Counted from the first letter of the stretch, positions 27,816-37,071 are shown. The stretch: DNA of 64,000 nt from JL08 sp963765555 (GCA_963765555.1 CAVXWX010000002.1:356217-420216); one strand, 5' to 3'. Notes: generated by a model not told the origin, from the letters alone. Numbers and translations are program-made.

Positions 27816-28873
27816 TTCCAATGCCTTCCCGCGGCTTGCCACGTCAAAAGTTGCGCCATTTCGGTACGCCCGCTGACGTCCAGCTTGCTGAACACGCGCT
27901 TGGCGTAGGTATTGAACGTCTGTTCCTTAAAACCGGCCTGCGCGGCGGCTTCCTTGTTGGTCAGACCCAGTTGCATCAATGCGGCAACCTTGGCTTCGGA
28001 CGGGGACAGCCCCATTTTCAAAACCAACTCTTCAATTCTTTGCTGATCCGGTGGCATCGGCAGCATCGCAACCACAAATCGTGTCGCGCGGCCTTCATGC
28101 ACGTACCGCGTCAGGGTGACCGGAGTGCGCTGCGCGCAATCCTTGCGTGACAGAAAAAGCAAGGTGTCCGTATCAGGCCGGTAGTCCGAGGACACACAGT
28201 CCGCCAAGGCGGTGCGAAACGCGTGGCTATCCGCTTCGGTGCTTGCAAATACGCCCCCTTTGGCGCGCCGAAGAACATGACCTTGCTTCAGCATCTGTCG
28301 CGCTGCCGCGTTGACACGGTACATCAACCCGCGCCCGTCCAGAATAAGAATGGCAACATCGACACGATCCAGCAAAGACGAATGAAACGCGTCATCGCCC
28401 TGCATTATTTCCTGCGAGTTCACGACCTCGCGCAGGCAGGTTTCGCGCAGGATGGGCCACACCTTTTCGATGTAGTTTCCCGCAAGGGTCAGTTCGTCTT
28501 GGTCTGAAATCTGTAATGCGATCCGGTCGCTCCACCCGCCGCCCAGATTTACGTTGAAGGCGCGCCATAAGGGGGAAACCCCGGTCGTGTCCTGAACGGA
28601 TGCTTGCAGCCCTACCAACTCTTCGGCGGTAAGACTATGCGGCTCCACGCTGGCAACGCGGGAGCGGGACCGGCGCAAGCAGTCTTCGGCCTGTGACGGA
28701 AGCCTCAGGTCCAGCAAATTGTTCGAATTGTCGAAAGTGCACAACGTCACTTGAGAGTCGTCGCCGTTGAACGTGGCGACAGCCGTATCCGAAACACTTC
28801 TTACAAAACGCCGAAGCGAATTCGACGTCATAAGACGTTCCGCCATCACGACGGATTGATCACCGATGCCCAT
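27812..28873 (-). CDS. LuxR-type transcriptional regulator with PAS-like sensor region
   Basis: 353 residues. The C-terminal ~65 residues are a LuxR/FixJ helix-turn-helix: LVLKMGLSPSEAKVAALMQL, GLTNKEAAAQAGFKEQTFNT and YAKRVFSKLDVSGRTEMAQL. A PAS-like region around residues 165-260 (VAILILDGRGLMYRVNAAAR) lies before it. The first ~150 residues are unassigned. No receiver domain, so activity is presumably ligand- or partner-controlled. It is translationally coupled to the membrane-anchored gene downstream and faces a second LuxR gene across a 519-base AT-rich gap. A plausible regulator of the RTX/polysaccharide genes. Confidence 0.8.
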   Translation of the reverse strand: MGIGDQSVVMAERLMTSNSLRRFVRSVSDTAVATFNGDDSQVTLCTFDNSNNLLDLRLPSQAEDCLRRSRSRVASVEPHSLTAEELVGLQASVQDTTGVSPLWRAFNVNLGGGWSDRIALQISDQDELTLAGNYIEKVWPILRETCLREVVNSQEIMQGDDAFHSSLLDRVDVAILILDGRGLMYRVNAAARQMLKQGHVLRRAKGGVFASTEADSHAFRTALADCVSSDYRPDTDTLLFLSRKDCAQRTPVTLTRYVHEGRATRFVVAMLPMPPDQQRIEELVLKMGLSPSEAKVAALMQLGLTNKEAAAQAGFKEQTFNTYAKRVFSKLDVSGRTEMAQLLTWQAAGRHWK

Positions 28874-29392
28874 GTTCCCCCCGGACCCTAGAAAGGCAAA
28901 ATATTTAAAAAACTATCGTCCTACAGAATTTTTGAATGCCCTTAGGTTAACACGATTGTCCGGCAGGTCTTTCGCGCAAAGGGTCTACGCCTGATCGGCG
29001 GGAAATTGCTGGTTTCGGGGGATCCGGATCTAAAAATACAACTAAAGTATTAAATCTCTTTTTGAATCGGCCGTATTTTGCAATCAATACGGGCTGAAGT
29101 AATTATTTATTCAGCTTTAGAGTGAGTATTCCTAAGGGGCCTGAAAAATCACCTCTTTGGTGGGTGCCCATCTTCAATATATTGATATAAAACAATAAAA
29201 ATTTTTCTAGCGGAAACGTACTGTTTCGAAAAAGCGCCAATTCGTCGCAATGACGCTCCTTTTTATGCACAAGTTGTATAAAAAAATTGGCGAAAAAGTT
29301 AAGATAACAGTCATTAACAGGGCAGCGAAATGCCGCCCGATCCAATTTGTAGAAGCAATAGAATTTACTAGTCTAGTTTTAGAGGTAACAAG
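28874..29392. other. AT-rich intergenic region between two divergent LuxR genes
   Basis: 519 bases, clearly richer in A and T than its surroundings, especially 29030-29390. It separates divergent regulators and probably holds both promoters. An 80-codon open frame on the minus strand (29103-29345) has no ribosome-binding site, an odd composition and no family likeness, so I do not call it a gene. No repeats or hairpins with T runs were found. Confidence 0.6.
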
Positions 29393-30040
29393 GTGACAGT
29401 ATTTGTGTGCTGTCGGGCAACCATGATCGGAGACTTGCTATGCTCCGCGCTGGTCGCAGCTGGCCATGATGTCGGTGCCCGGTTTTTGACGGCTGACCAG
29501 ATTACGGATTTGAAACCGAAAACATCGGTAGTGATTCATATCAACGATGTTTCCAGCAGCGAAATCCGTCGCATAAGGCAGGTGCGGGCGATGTCGCCTG
29601 AATCTCCGGTCATCGTGTTGTGCAATGGCGAGATTGCGAAAATTGCCAGAAACCGGCTGGGTCTTGATGTTGACGCGGTGATACCGGATGACCAGTCAAT
29701 GACCTTGGTAACCAGCACTTTGGTGGTCGTTCAGGCCGGGTTCAAAATCTATCATCGCAGTCAGGTCAACGATTACCGCAACGATACGGCGCATTTACGA
29801 TCAGAAACAAGCGCCCAAAGCCCGAACCCGAAAGCGTCGACCAACGGCAAGCTTTCAAAGCGTGAGGTCGCGATACTGGCCCGATTGCTGGACGGTTTTT
29901 CCAACAAGGAAATTGCGAATGCGCTGGGCATCGCCGACACCACCGTCAAGGTGCATGTGCGGTCCATTTTTCAAAAAACGGGCGTGAAGAACAGAACACA
30001 AGCCGCAATCTGGGCCAGTGAAAATCTTACGGAACACTAA
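29393..30040 (+). CDS. LuxR/FixJ-type response regulator with degenerate receiver
   Basis: 215 residues, GTG start at 29393 preceded by GAGGTAACAAG. The N-terminal ~115 residues have receiver-like alternation (TVFVCCRATMIGDLLCSALV; PESPVIVLCNG) but the usual acidic pocket and phospho-acceptor Asp are not evident, so it may be a pseudo-receiver. The C-terminal helix-turn-helix is clear: LSKREVAILARLLDGFSNKE, IANALGIADTTVKVHVRSIF. This resembles the small orphan LuxR regulators of biofilm and motility in roseobacters. Monocistronic, divergent from the other LuxR gene. Confidence 0.8.
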   Translation: MTVFVCCRATMIGDLLCSALVAAGHDVGARFLTADQITDLKPKTSVVIHINDVSSSEIRRIRQVRAMSPESPVIVLCNGEIAKIARNRLGLDVDAVIPDDQSMTLVTSTLVVVQAGFKIYHRSQVNDYRNDTAHLRSETSAQSPNPKASTNGKLSKREVAILARLLDGFSNKEIANALGIADTTVKVHVRSIFQKTGVKNRTQAAIWASENLTEH

Positions 30041-30134
30041 CGCGCCAGTCATCCGGTCATCCGGCAGCATTAATCACAGGGCTTACGCATTTCAGGGCAG
30101 GCCGTGTCAGACCGTTCCCGCAACAACAGGCCGG

Positions 30135-30824
30135 TTAGGGGGTTGTATCTGAGGCCACGCGACCATCTTCCAAAGTGATGATCCGGTCGGCCATTTCCAG
30201 AATGCGGGGATCGTGCGTGACCATAACCGTTGTCATCCCGCGGGTTTGTCCCATCGCCTTCAGCATTCGGACAACGTTATGACCCGAGTCCTTGTCGAGC
30301 GCGGCGGTCGGTTCATCCGCCAGAACAATTTCGGGGTTGGAAACCAAGGCCCGTGCGACGGCGACGCGCTGCTTTTGGCCGCCCGACAGATTGGCGGGCA
30401 AATACGAGCGTCGATCAGCGAGGCCGAGAATATCCAGCAAGTGGGCGGCGGCGGCACGCTGTTGCGCTGGATTTCCCTTGCCATGCACCTCAAGCCCCAT
30501 CAGCACGTTCTGGGTTGCGGTCAGGCTTTCATGCAGGTTGTGCGCCTGAAAGATAAACCCCAGCCGTCTGCGCAGGGCAACAAGACTGGCTTCCGATGCG
30601 CCGCGTAGTTCCTGCCCCAGTATATTGACGCTGCCCTCCTGTACCTCGCGCAGGGCGCCGATCAGCGTCAGGAGCGTGGTTTTACCCGATCCGGACGGGC
30701 CCATCAAAATGGTCAGGCTGCCTTTGGCTATGGTCAGGCTGATATCAAAAATGGCCTGTTTGCGTGCCTCGCCAGCGCCAAAGAAATGGTTCAGGTCGCG
30801 AACCTTGATCGGTGCCTGTGTCAT
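30135..30824 (-). CDS. ABC transporter ATPase (DevA/LolD-like)
   Basis: 229 residues: Walker A LMGPSGSGKTTLLTLIGALR, Q-loop LGFIFQAHNLHESLT, signature LSGGQKQRVAVARALV, Walker B IVLADEPTAALD, switch His VMVTHD. The MacB/LolD/DevA type energises mechanotransmission or glycolipid export rather than import. Its start overlaps the permease stop by one base. Third gene of the DevBCA-like operon. Confidence 0.88.
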   Translation of the reverse strand: MTQAPIKVRDLNHFFGAGEARKQAIFDISLTIAKGSLTILMGPSGSGKTTLLTLIGALREVQEGSVNILGQELRGASEASLVALRRRLGFIFQAHNLHESLTATQNVLMGLEVHGKGNPAQQRAAAAHLLDILGLADRRSYLPANLSGGQKQRVAVARALVSNPEIVLADEPTAALDKDSGHNVVRMLKAMGQTRGMTTVMVTHDPRILEMADRIITLEDGRVASDTTP

Positions 30825-31999
30825 CAGAACAGATCAGCAGGATCAGCGTTGGCCAATCGCCGTGTCGCGATGGCGCCCGATAGGGTGCACGCGGCCAGTG
30901 TTCCCAAAAACACAAGGATCGCCCGTGGCACATCCATCGCAACCGGCAGTCCGGTCACAGCAACCAGCCCGGCATAAAGCCCCATTGAAACGATCAGCCC
31001 GGGAATAAACCCGAAAACGGCCAAGACGACGGCCTCTTCAAAAATGATGCCCAGAAAGAACGGCTGACCGTAGCCCATTGCTTTGAAGGTGGCGTATTCG
31101 CGCAGATGATCTGCCACATCGGTTGAAAGCACTTGGTAAACAATAACCAGACCAACAAGAATTCCCATGAACACACCAAACCCGAAGATAATGCCGGTTG
31201 GTCGCTCTGTTGACATAAAAGCCAGATCAGCCGCCTGCGCCTCTTGCACCGTTTGAATTCTGACGCTCGTCGTTGGCAGGACAGCGCGCAGCCGTGCGGC
31301 GACCGTATCGGCCGAAATACCATCATTGATCCTGATAAGGATGTGATTGGGCGCCCCACTGCTGCGCGAGGCAAAGAACCGCAAAAACGTCTGGTCAGAC
31401 ATCACCAGCATACCGTCAGCAAGAAAGCCGCCGCCGACATGTATCGCGCCAATGGCCGTCAGCGTTGCCCCTTTGGATTCGAACGAAACGGTGCCGCCGG
31501 AACGCAGGTTTTCTATGACAGTGTCCGGCATGCCCCGGGTGCCTTCATCCAGCAAGGCAGTGTTTTCCAGTGTCAGGCGGTCCAGCGCATCCCCCACTTG
31601 TGAAGAATAAAACCCGGGTTTTGCCGTATCCACGCCAAACGCCAGAAGGGACACGGATGTGCCATCGTCGAGAGTGAAAGGCAGATTGCCGATAAAAAGC
31701 GGCGTCGCGTTTGACACGCCCGCCACGCCAAGCGCCTGAAACATCCGCACACGTGCGACCGGTTCGCTGTCTGTCAGGGTATTGCCTTCTTGTGAGGACA
31801 GGATGATATCGCTGTCCAGCAGCCCGTAAGGGGCCAGAGTGGACCCATTCAGCGCGCCCATGATGCCCAGTTGCATAAACACCAGCAGATTGGCGAATGC
31901 GACGCCCGACACGGCGGCGAGAAGGCGCCCCTTGTTATGGGACAGTTGCAACCAGCCGATGGGTAACCGCCTGAACAACAATGTCAGAAGCCTGCTCAT
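30824..31999 (-). CDS. FtsX-like ABC permease (DevC type)
   Basis: 391 residues: N-terminal transmembrane helix (~23-45), a long extracytoplasmic domain, then three transmembrane segments in the FtsX/MacB-like C-terminal domain (IIFGFGVFMGILVGLVIVYQ; LGIIFEEAVVLAVFGFIPGL; ILVFLGTLAACTLSGAIATR). The RRLPIGWLQLSHNKGRLLAA leader is typical of the DevC family described in cyanobacteria, where DevBCA with TolC exports heterocyst glycolipids. Start overlaps the HlyD-like gene by four bases. Confidence 0.86.
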   Translation of the reverse strand: MSRLLTLLFRRLPIGWLQLSHNKGRLLAAVSGVAFANLLVFMQLGIMGALNGSTLAPYGLLDSDIILSSQEGNTLTDSEPVARVRMFQALGVAGVSNATPLFIGNLPFTLDDGTSVSLLAFGVDTAKPGFYSSQVGDALDRLTLENTALLDEGTRGMPDTVIENLRSGGTVSFESKGATLTAIGAIHVGGGFLADGMLVMSDQTFLRFFASRSSGAPNHILIRINDGISADTVAARLRAVLPTTSVRIQTVQEAQAADLAFMSTERPTGIIFGFGVFMGILVGLVIVYQVLSTDVADHLREYATFKAMGYGQPFFLGIIFEEAVVLAVFGFIPGLIVSMGLYAGLVAVTGLPVAMDVPRAILVFLGTLAACTLSGAIATRRLANADPADLF

Positions 32000-33219
32000 T
32001 CCGTACGGCCTGCATCGATCCGCACAATGACTTCAAGGTTGGTAAACGATTGGGCAAGGTCCGATGACGCAGCATCCAGAACGATGATAACATCTACGAC
32101 CCGTGCATCGGTGTTGCTGGCCGGATCATCCGATGTGATCGTCTGCCGCCCGATCTCTAACCCGATTGCGGAAACGACGCCTTTAAGGTCCTGTTCAAGC
32201 GCCTCGGCGGACACTGTCACCGGATCTCCGATGGTCACGCGCCCGATCATGGTTTGATAAACTTCGGCTTCTACGGTCATCTGCGACGTGTCGCCAAGAT
32301 CGATGATCCCGTCATTCGGCGGACGCTCGCCCGGGCGAACATGAATGTCGAGGACTGTACCGGCTTCAGGCGCACGCACATTGGCGCGCTCCAGATCCTG
32401 GGTGGCGCGGTCAAGATCGGCGCGGGCAGCCTCCAGATTTGCCTCGGCGACGGCAATATCCGCTTGAACAGATTCCGAACTGGTCGAGAACCGTGACAGC
32501 GTTGCAAGTGCACGCTCCACGTCGCGTTCGGCTTCGGTTGCGGCGGCAACAATTCTGTCGAATTCCGCGCGCGTGGTGATGCCGCGTTCAAACAGGGATG
32601 TGACCCGCGCCAGATCGGCCTGGGCCGCCTTTGCTGTGGCCTGCGCACGTTCCAGAAAAGCTCGGGCTTCCGCCTGGCTTGCCTGATTGGATGCTTTGGT
32701 TTGGGCCAGCGTTGCTTCGCGCACACGCAGGTTTGCCCGCGCAGACGCCGCCGCAGTTTGCAATTGCCCGAGGTTGTCCAGAACCGCCAGAATATCGCCT
32801 GCCTTAACCGTATCACCGATCGAGACCCTGACTTCGGCGACACGGGCATCGCCAGCGCCCGATGGGGTTGCGACGCTGATAATGTCCCCGAACGGGATGA
32901 TACGCCCCAAAGCCACCACATCACCTTCACTGACCATGGCAACCTGTTCCTGAGCGGCCACTTTTTGAATGGCAACCGCGATCGGCGTATCCGTGCCGGC
33001 ACCGGGTTGAAGACCTGTTGCGTGAAAGAATGCCCGCAGGCCCGGCGGCTGGAAATACATCCCGATCACGGCACCCGTGAACAGCGTAAGCATAAACAAC
33101 GGGATTAGGAGCAGCCGCATTCGACCACGTGTCTTGGGCGACGCGGAAAGAGCGGGCTTGGCAATTCCGTTGTCCGATAGCGGCAGAGCGTGCGATTTTT
33201 CGTCGATGGGATCAGGCAT
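31996..33219 (-). CDS. Periplasmic adaptor of the DevBCA type (HlyD family)
   Basis: 407 residues: cytoplasmic leader, transmembrane helix at ~31-52 (LLLIPLFMLTLFTGAVIGMY), lipoyl halves (ARVAEVRVSIGDTVKAGDIL; RAPEAGTVLDIHVRPGE), and an intervening coiled coil (~130-270, Ala/Glu/Arg rich). It connects the permease to an outer-membrane channel. First gene of a three-gene operon; cargo unknown. In the window the neighbours are LuxR regulators and a surface polysaccharide locus, so a lipid or glycolipid substrate is plausible but unproven. Confidence 0.86.
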   Translation of the reverse strand: MPDPIDEKSHALPLSDNGIAKPALSASPKTRGRMRLLLIPLFMLTLFTGAVIGMYFQPPGLRAFFHATGLQPGAGTDTPIAVAIQKVAAQEQVAMVSEGDVVALGRIIPFGDIISVATPSGAGDARVAEVRVSIGDTVKAGDILAVLDNLGQLQTAAASARANLRVREATLAQTKASNQASQAEARAFLERAQATAKAAQADLARVTSLFERGITTRAEFDRIVAAATEAERDVERALATLSRFSTSSESVQADIAVAEANLEAARADLDRATQDLERANVRAPEAGTVLDIHVRPGERPPNDGIIDLGDTSQMTVEAEVYQTMIGRVTIGDPVTVSAEALEQDLKGVVSAIGLEIGRQTITSDDPASNTDARVVDVIIVLDAASSDLAQSFTNLEVIVRIDAGRTE

Positions 33220-33684
33220 TTTTATCTGTTCTTCTGATGTCGGTAAGAGGCTTCAGAATAGCTATTTCATAGTGGATCAGGCGCTGAAAGACCACGGGTG
33301 CCAAGTATCTATTTCCTCGAATGTATTGGGTAGTACGATCTGTCGCACCCCCCGTCCGGACGATATGCCAGAAACCATCCGGCCGTCGGTTCACGACAAC
33401 AGCAACAGATTCGGGGCCAGCTCCTTTTCTCGGGCCGGATCCCGTCGCGCGGCAGCGGTTGAAATGCGTATCGGAGTGTCGCGTGCCTCCCGCAAGAGGG
33501 CGTGCCGATATTCCGGAGGATATCCAAGACAAATTAAATAATATTAATAAGTTACGATCCTTCATCCAGTGTGATATTGCATTTTTGATGATCGTACCTC
33601 AAGAATTTCTTGACTTGATGTACGTAGCTCAACTAGCGTTTCGGGCAGGGCGCACTGGAGATGTGTCCGGTTAGGGAGGAACTT
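33220..33684. other. Intergenic region before the sugar operon
   Basis: 465 bases between divergent transcription units. No supported coding sequence. The 3' part is AT-rich and holds the palindrome at 33599-33613 and the AGGGAGGAACTT ribosome-binding site of the binding-protein gene. The promoters of both flanking operons must lie here. Confidence 0.6.
33599..33613. promoter_or_regulatory. Candidate operator of the sugar operon
   Basis: Perfect inverted repeat TCAAGAA-T-TTCTTGA, 72 bases before the binding-protein ATG, flanked by the near-repeat pair GATCGTAC and GATGTACG. A LacI-family regulator is encoded in the operon and is the natural candidate to bind it; binding is inferred. Confidence 0.5.
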
Positions 33685-35004
33685 ATGAAGAATCTGAACG
33701 CAGCCGCCGTTGGCGCGGCGCTGATGTGTTCTGTGAGCGTGCCCACGATGGCCGCTGCAGAAGATTTGACACTGTGCTGGGCGGCATGGGATCCGGCCAA
33801 CGCGTTGGTTGAACTCAGCAAGGAATTCGAAGCGCAATCCGGTCACACCATGAACTTTGAGTTCATCCCTTGGCCCAACTTCGCCGACCGGATGCTGAAC
33901 GAACTGAACTCGGGCGGAAAACTATGCGATCTGCTGATCGGCGACAGCCAATGGATCGGCGGCGGGGCCGAGAATGGCCACTACGTCAAGCTGAACGACT
34001 TTTTCGATGCTGAAGGTATCAGCATGGACGATTTCGCGCCTGCGACGGTCTATGCCTATTCCACGTGGCCCAAAGGCACGCCGAATTACTACGCACTGCC
34101 TGCCATGGGCGATGCCAATGGCTGGTTCTACCGCAAGGACTGGTTTGCCCGCGAAGATATCCAGGCTGCTTACAAAGAGGCCACAGGCCAAGACCTGCGC
34201 GAGCCGGAATCCCAAAAAGAAATGCTGCAGATCGCGCAGTTCTTTCAGGGGCGTGAAATTGACGGAAAAACCGTCTACGGGGCCGCGATCTTTACCGAGC
34301 GTGGGTCCGAAGGGATCACGATGGGCGTGACATCGGCGCTGTATCCGTGGGGCTTCAAATATGAAAACACCCCCGGTTCCTACGATATGGAAGGTGCCGT
34401 AAACTCGCCCGAAGCGGTTGAAGCGTTGGAATTCTATAAAGAATTCTACGAAACCGCCACGCCGCCGGGCTACACGAACTCGTATATGGGGGAAAGCCTC
34501 GACGCGTTCAAATCCGGTCAGGTTGCGATGGCGATGAACTGGTTCGCGTTCTTTCCGGGTCTTTATGCCGATCCCAACACCGGCGGCGACAAGATCGACT
34601 TTTTCGTGAACCCGCCGCAAAATCAGGCCGGCTCGACATTGGGCGGGCAGGGGATTTCCGTGGTGGCCTATTCTGACAAACAGGATGCGGCGCTGGAATA
34701 CATCAAATGGTTTGCAAACCCCGATGTTCAGGCCAAGTGGTGGGAATTGGGCGGCTATTCCGCGCATAACTCAGTGCTGAACGATCCCGGTTTTGTCGAC
34801 AGCCAGCCGTTCGCGGGCGATTTCCTGACAGCCATGGGCGCCGTGCAGGACTTCTGGCAGGAGCCGGCCTATGCTGAACTGCTGTTGGCCATGCAAAAAC
34901 GGATCCATGACTATGTCGTGGCCGATCAGGGGACGGCGCAAGAAGCGCTCGACAAGCTGATCGAGGACTGGACCGAAGTCTTTGAGGACGAAGGCAAACT
35001 TTAA
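33685..35004 (+). CDS. Carbohydrate ABC transporter substrate-binding protein
   Basis: About 439 residues from ATG at 33685 (RBS GGGAGGAA). Signal peptide ends near VSVPTMAAAEDLT. Family 1 extracellular solute-binding fold: WAAWDPANALVELSKEFEAQ, WPNFADRMLNELNSGGKLCD, LLIGDSQWIGGGAENGHYV and GQVAMAMNWFAFF. Aromatic residues (Trp, Tyr) are abundant, as expected for a sugar pocket. The operon-encoded xylose isomerase and xylulokinase suggest a pentose, pentitol or glycoside ligand; the sequence alone does not decide it. First gene of the operon 33685-47953. Confidence 0.9.
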   Translation: MKNLNAAAVGAALMCSVSVPTMAAAEDLTLCWAAWDPANALVELSKEFEAQSGHTMNFEFIPWPNFADRMLNELNSGGKLCDLLIGDSQWIGGGAENGHYVKLNDFFDAEGISMDDFAPATVYAYSTWPKGTPNYYALPAMGDANGWFYRKDWFAREDIQAAYKEATGQDLREPESQKEMLQIAQFFQGREIDGKTVYGAAIFTERGSEGITMGVTSALYPWGFKYENTPGSYDMEGAVNSPEAVEALEFYKEFYETATPPGYTNSYMGESLDAFKSGQVAMAMNWFAFFPGLYADPNTGGDKIDFFVNPPQNQAGSTLGGQGISVVAYSDKQDAALEYIKWFANPDVQAKWWELGGYSAHNSVLNDPGFVDSQPFAGDFLTAMGAVQDFWQEPAYAELLLAMQKRIHDYVVADQGTAQEALDKLIEDWTEVFEDEGKL

Positions 35005-35014
35005 AACCATTATC

Positions 35015-35039
35015 GTGGGGCGGGACACGCCCGCCCCAC
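35015..35039 (+). promoter_or_regulatory. Intercistronic hairpin after the binding-protein gene
   Basis: GTGGGGCGGG/CCCGCCCCAC, perfect 10-bp stem with a 5-base loop and no T run. Such hairpins behind binding-protein genes commonly stabilise that part of the message relative to permease genes; role inferred. Confidence 0.6.
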
Positions 35040-35099
35040 ACCAAACTGCACGCGGACGGACGGGGAATATCCCGCCGGTCGACAGGAATTCTTTATCCG

Positions 35100-36047
35100 A
35101 TGACAGACAGCCCCCTCACCAAAGCTGCGACAGCGACACCACCGCGCGTGGCCCGCAAAATCCGCGGCCTGTCTGACCGGGCCATTGCGTGGATATTCGT
35201 GGCCCCCACGATCTTTCTGCTGCTGGCCATCAATATCTTTCCATTGATCTGGACGATCCAGCTCAGCTTTACCGACTACAAGGCCAACCGCCTCACGCGT
35301 GAGCCGGAGTTCATCGGCCTGCGCAACTATGAACGGATCCTGAACGATTCAGACATCTGGTTGAATATGCAGGCCACGGCGCATTTTCTGTTCTGGACGA
35401 TCTTTTTTCAGGTGTTGATCGGCTTCACGCTGGCCTGGCTGATCAACAAGAAATTCAAGGGCAATGATCTGTGGACGACGATCATCGTTTTACCGATGAT
35501 GCTGTCGCCGGCTGTGGTGGGGAATTTCTGGAAATTTCTCTATCAGCCGCAAATCGGGCTTTTTAATTATATCGTTGCGTTTTTCACAGGCAAAGAACCG
35601 TCCAGCTTTGAAATGCTGGGGTCTGTTCAACTCGCCCCGTGGGCCATCGTGATTGTGGACACATGGATGTGGACACCGTTCGTGATGCTGATCTGTCTTG
35701 CCGGTTTGCGATCGATCCCCGATTACATCTACGAAGCCGCCGAAGTGGATCGCGCCTCAAAGCTGCGACAATTCTTTACGATCACAATCCCCATGGTGCT
35801 GCCGTTTTTGATGCTGGCCGTTCTGTTCAGGGGCATCGAAAACTTCAAGATGTTCGATCTGGTGGTGCAACTGACAGGCGGTGGACCGGGGTCAACAACG
35901 GAACTGACGTCGATCAACCTCAAGCGCGAGGCTTTCGAGAAATGGCGCACGGGCTATGCGTCGGCCTATGCAATCATCCTGTTCGTCACGGTGTTCGGAC
36001 TGGCCAGCATCTATGTCAAAGCACTGAACAAGGTGAAGGAGCGATGA
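35100..36047 (+). CDS. Sugar ABC transporter permease, MalF-type
   Basis: 315 residues with six predicted transmembrane helices, beginning at ~35 (AIAWIFVAPTIFLLLAINIF). The EAA loop that contacts the ATPase is seen in YIYEAAEVDRASKLRQFFTI. The GGGPGSTTELTS segment before the last helix is typical of sugar (CUT1) permeases. The stop overlaps a following ATG at 36044. Confidence 0.9.
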   Translation: MTDSPLTKAATATPPRVARKIRGLSDRAIAWIFVAPTIFLLLAINIFPLIWTIQLSFTDYKANRLTREPEFIGLRNYERILNDSDIWLNMQATAHFLFWTIFFQVLIGFTLAWLINKKFKGNDLWTTIIVLPMMLSPAVVGNFWKFLYQPQIGLFNYIVAFFTGKEPSSFEMLGSVQLAPWAIVIVDTWMWTPFVMLICLAGLRSIPDYIYEAAEVDRASKLRQFFTITIPMVLPFLMLAVLFRGIENFKMFDLVVQLTGGGPGSTTELTSINLKREAFEKWRTGYASAYAIILFVTVFGLASIYVKALNKVKER

Positions 36048-36132
36048 TGGGCTGGTTAACCCTCACATCCAATGTGGCCAGAACCGACCGGGGGCTGCCA
36101 TCGTTGTCTTGGCGCCGATTGCGGGGCGTATC

Positions 36133-37071
36133 ATGAGCAGTTATTCCGTCACCGAACCGTCAAACCGGTCCAAGTGGCTGGCGGGCTCGCTGGTCATCCT
36201 TTATGCGCTGATCACGATGCTGCCGCTGGCCTGGATCATGTTGACCGGGTTCAAATCACCCGCTGACGCGATCAGCTATCCGCCCAAAATGGTGTTTGAA
36301 CCGACGCTGGAAGGCTATGTAAACCTGTTCACCACCCGCACGCGTCAAACACAGGACTTTCTGGCCAACAACCCGCCCGAAAACTGGGCGGACGAGATTG
36401 TGCGCCAGTACGATATGGTGATTGTCGGGCCATCCAAATTCGGCGAACGGTTCATGAATTCGGTGATCATCGGGTTCGGGTCAACATTCCTGTCGGTTTT
36501 TCTGGGCACGCTTGCGGCCTATGCGTTCAGCCGGTTCAAAATCCCGCTGGCCGATGATCTGCTGTTCTTTATCCTGAGCACGCGCATGATGCCCCCCATC
36601 GCGGTCGCGATCCCGATCTTTCTGATGTATCGGAATATCGGCCTTTCAGACACGCATCTGGGTATGATCCTGCTTTATACAGCGGTGAACATCTCGCTTG
36701 CGGTATGGTTGTTGAAAGGGTTCATCGATGAAATCCCGCGCGAATATGAAGAGGCGGCGCTGATCGATGGCTACACACGGTTTCAGGCCTTTTACAAAGT
36801 GGTTCTGCCACAGGCCGCGACTGGCATTGCCTCAACCGCGATTTTCTGTCTGATTTTTGCGTGGAACGAATACGCGTTCGCGGTCTTGCTCACCTCGGCC
36901 ACGGCACAGACAGCGCCGCCCTTTATTCCAACGATTATCGGGGTTGGCGGGCTTGATTGGCCGGCGGTCGCCGCGGGGGCCACGATATTCCTGTTACCGG
37001 TGATGATCTTTACCATCCTGTTGCGCAAACATCTGCTGCGCGGGATCACATTCGGGGCGGTGCGCAAATGA
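36133..37071 (+). CDS. Sugar ABC transporter permease, MalG-type
   Basis: About 312 residues from ATG at 36133. Six transmembrane helices; EAA loop EYEEAALIDGYTRFQAFYKV; CUT1 family. The N-terminus may be longer. An ATG at 36044 overlaps the previous stop (ATGA) and opens MMGWLTLTSNVARTDRG. One added base in the run of five G near 36090-36095 would join this to AAIVVLAPIAGRIM and then the permease. As given, that reading frame ends at TGA after 30 codons, so the real start and the gap of ~85 bases are uncertain. Confidence 0.88.
   Translation: MSSYSVTEPSNRSKWLAGSLVILYALITMLPLAWIMLTGFKSPADAISYPPKMVFEPTLEGYVNLFTTRTRQTQDFLANNPPENWADEIVRQYDMVIVGPSKFGERFMNSVIIGFGSTFLSVFLGTLAAYAFSRFKIPLADDLLFFILSTRMMPPIAVAIPIFLMYRNIGLSDTHLGMILLYTAVNISLAVWLLKGFIDEIPREYEEAALIDGYTRFQAFYKVVLPQAATGIASTAIFCLIFAWNEYAFAVLLTSATAQTAPPFIPTIIGVGGLDWPAVAAGATIFLLPVMIFTILLRKHLLRGITFGAVRK

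Noticed and set aside
29103..29345. 80-codon open frame on the minus strand between the LuxR genes
   Set aside because: AT-rich DNA, no ribosome-binding site, no family likeness; most likely chance.
33212..33565. 117-codon minus-strand open frame in the leader of the sugar operon
   Set aside because: Overlaps the adaptor gene start, low-quality composition and no ribosome-binding site.
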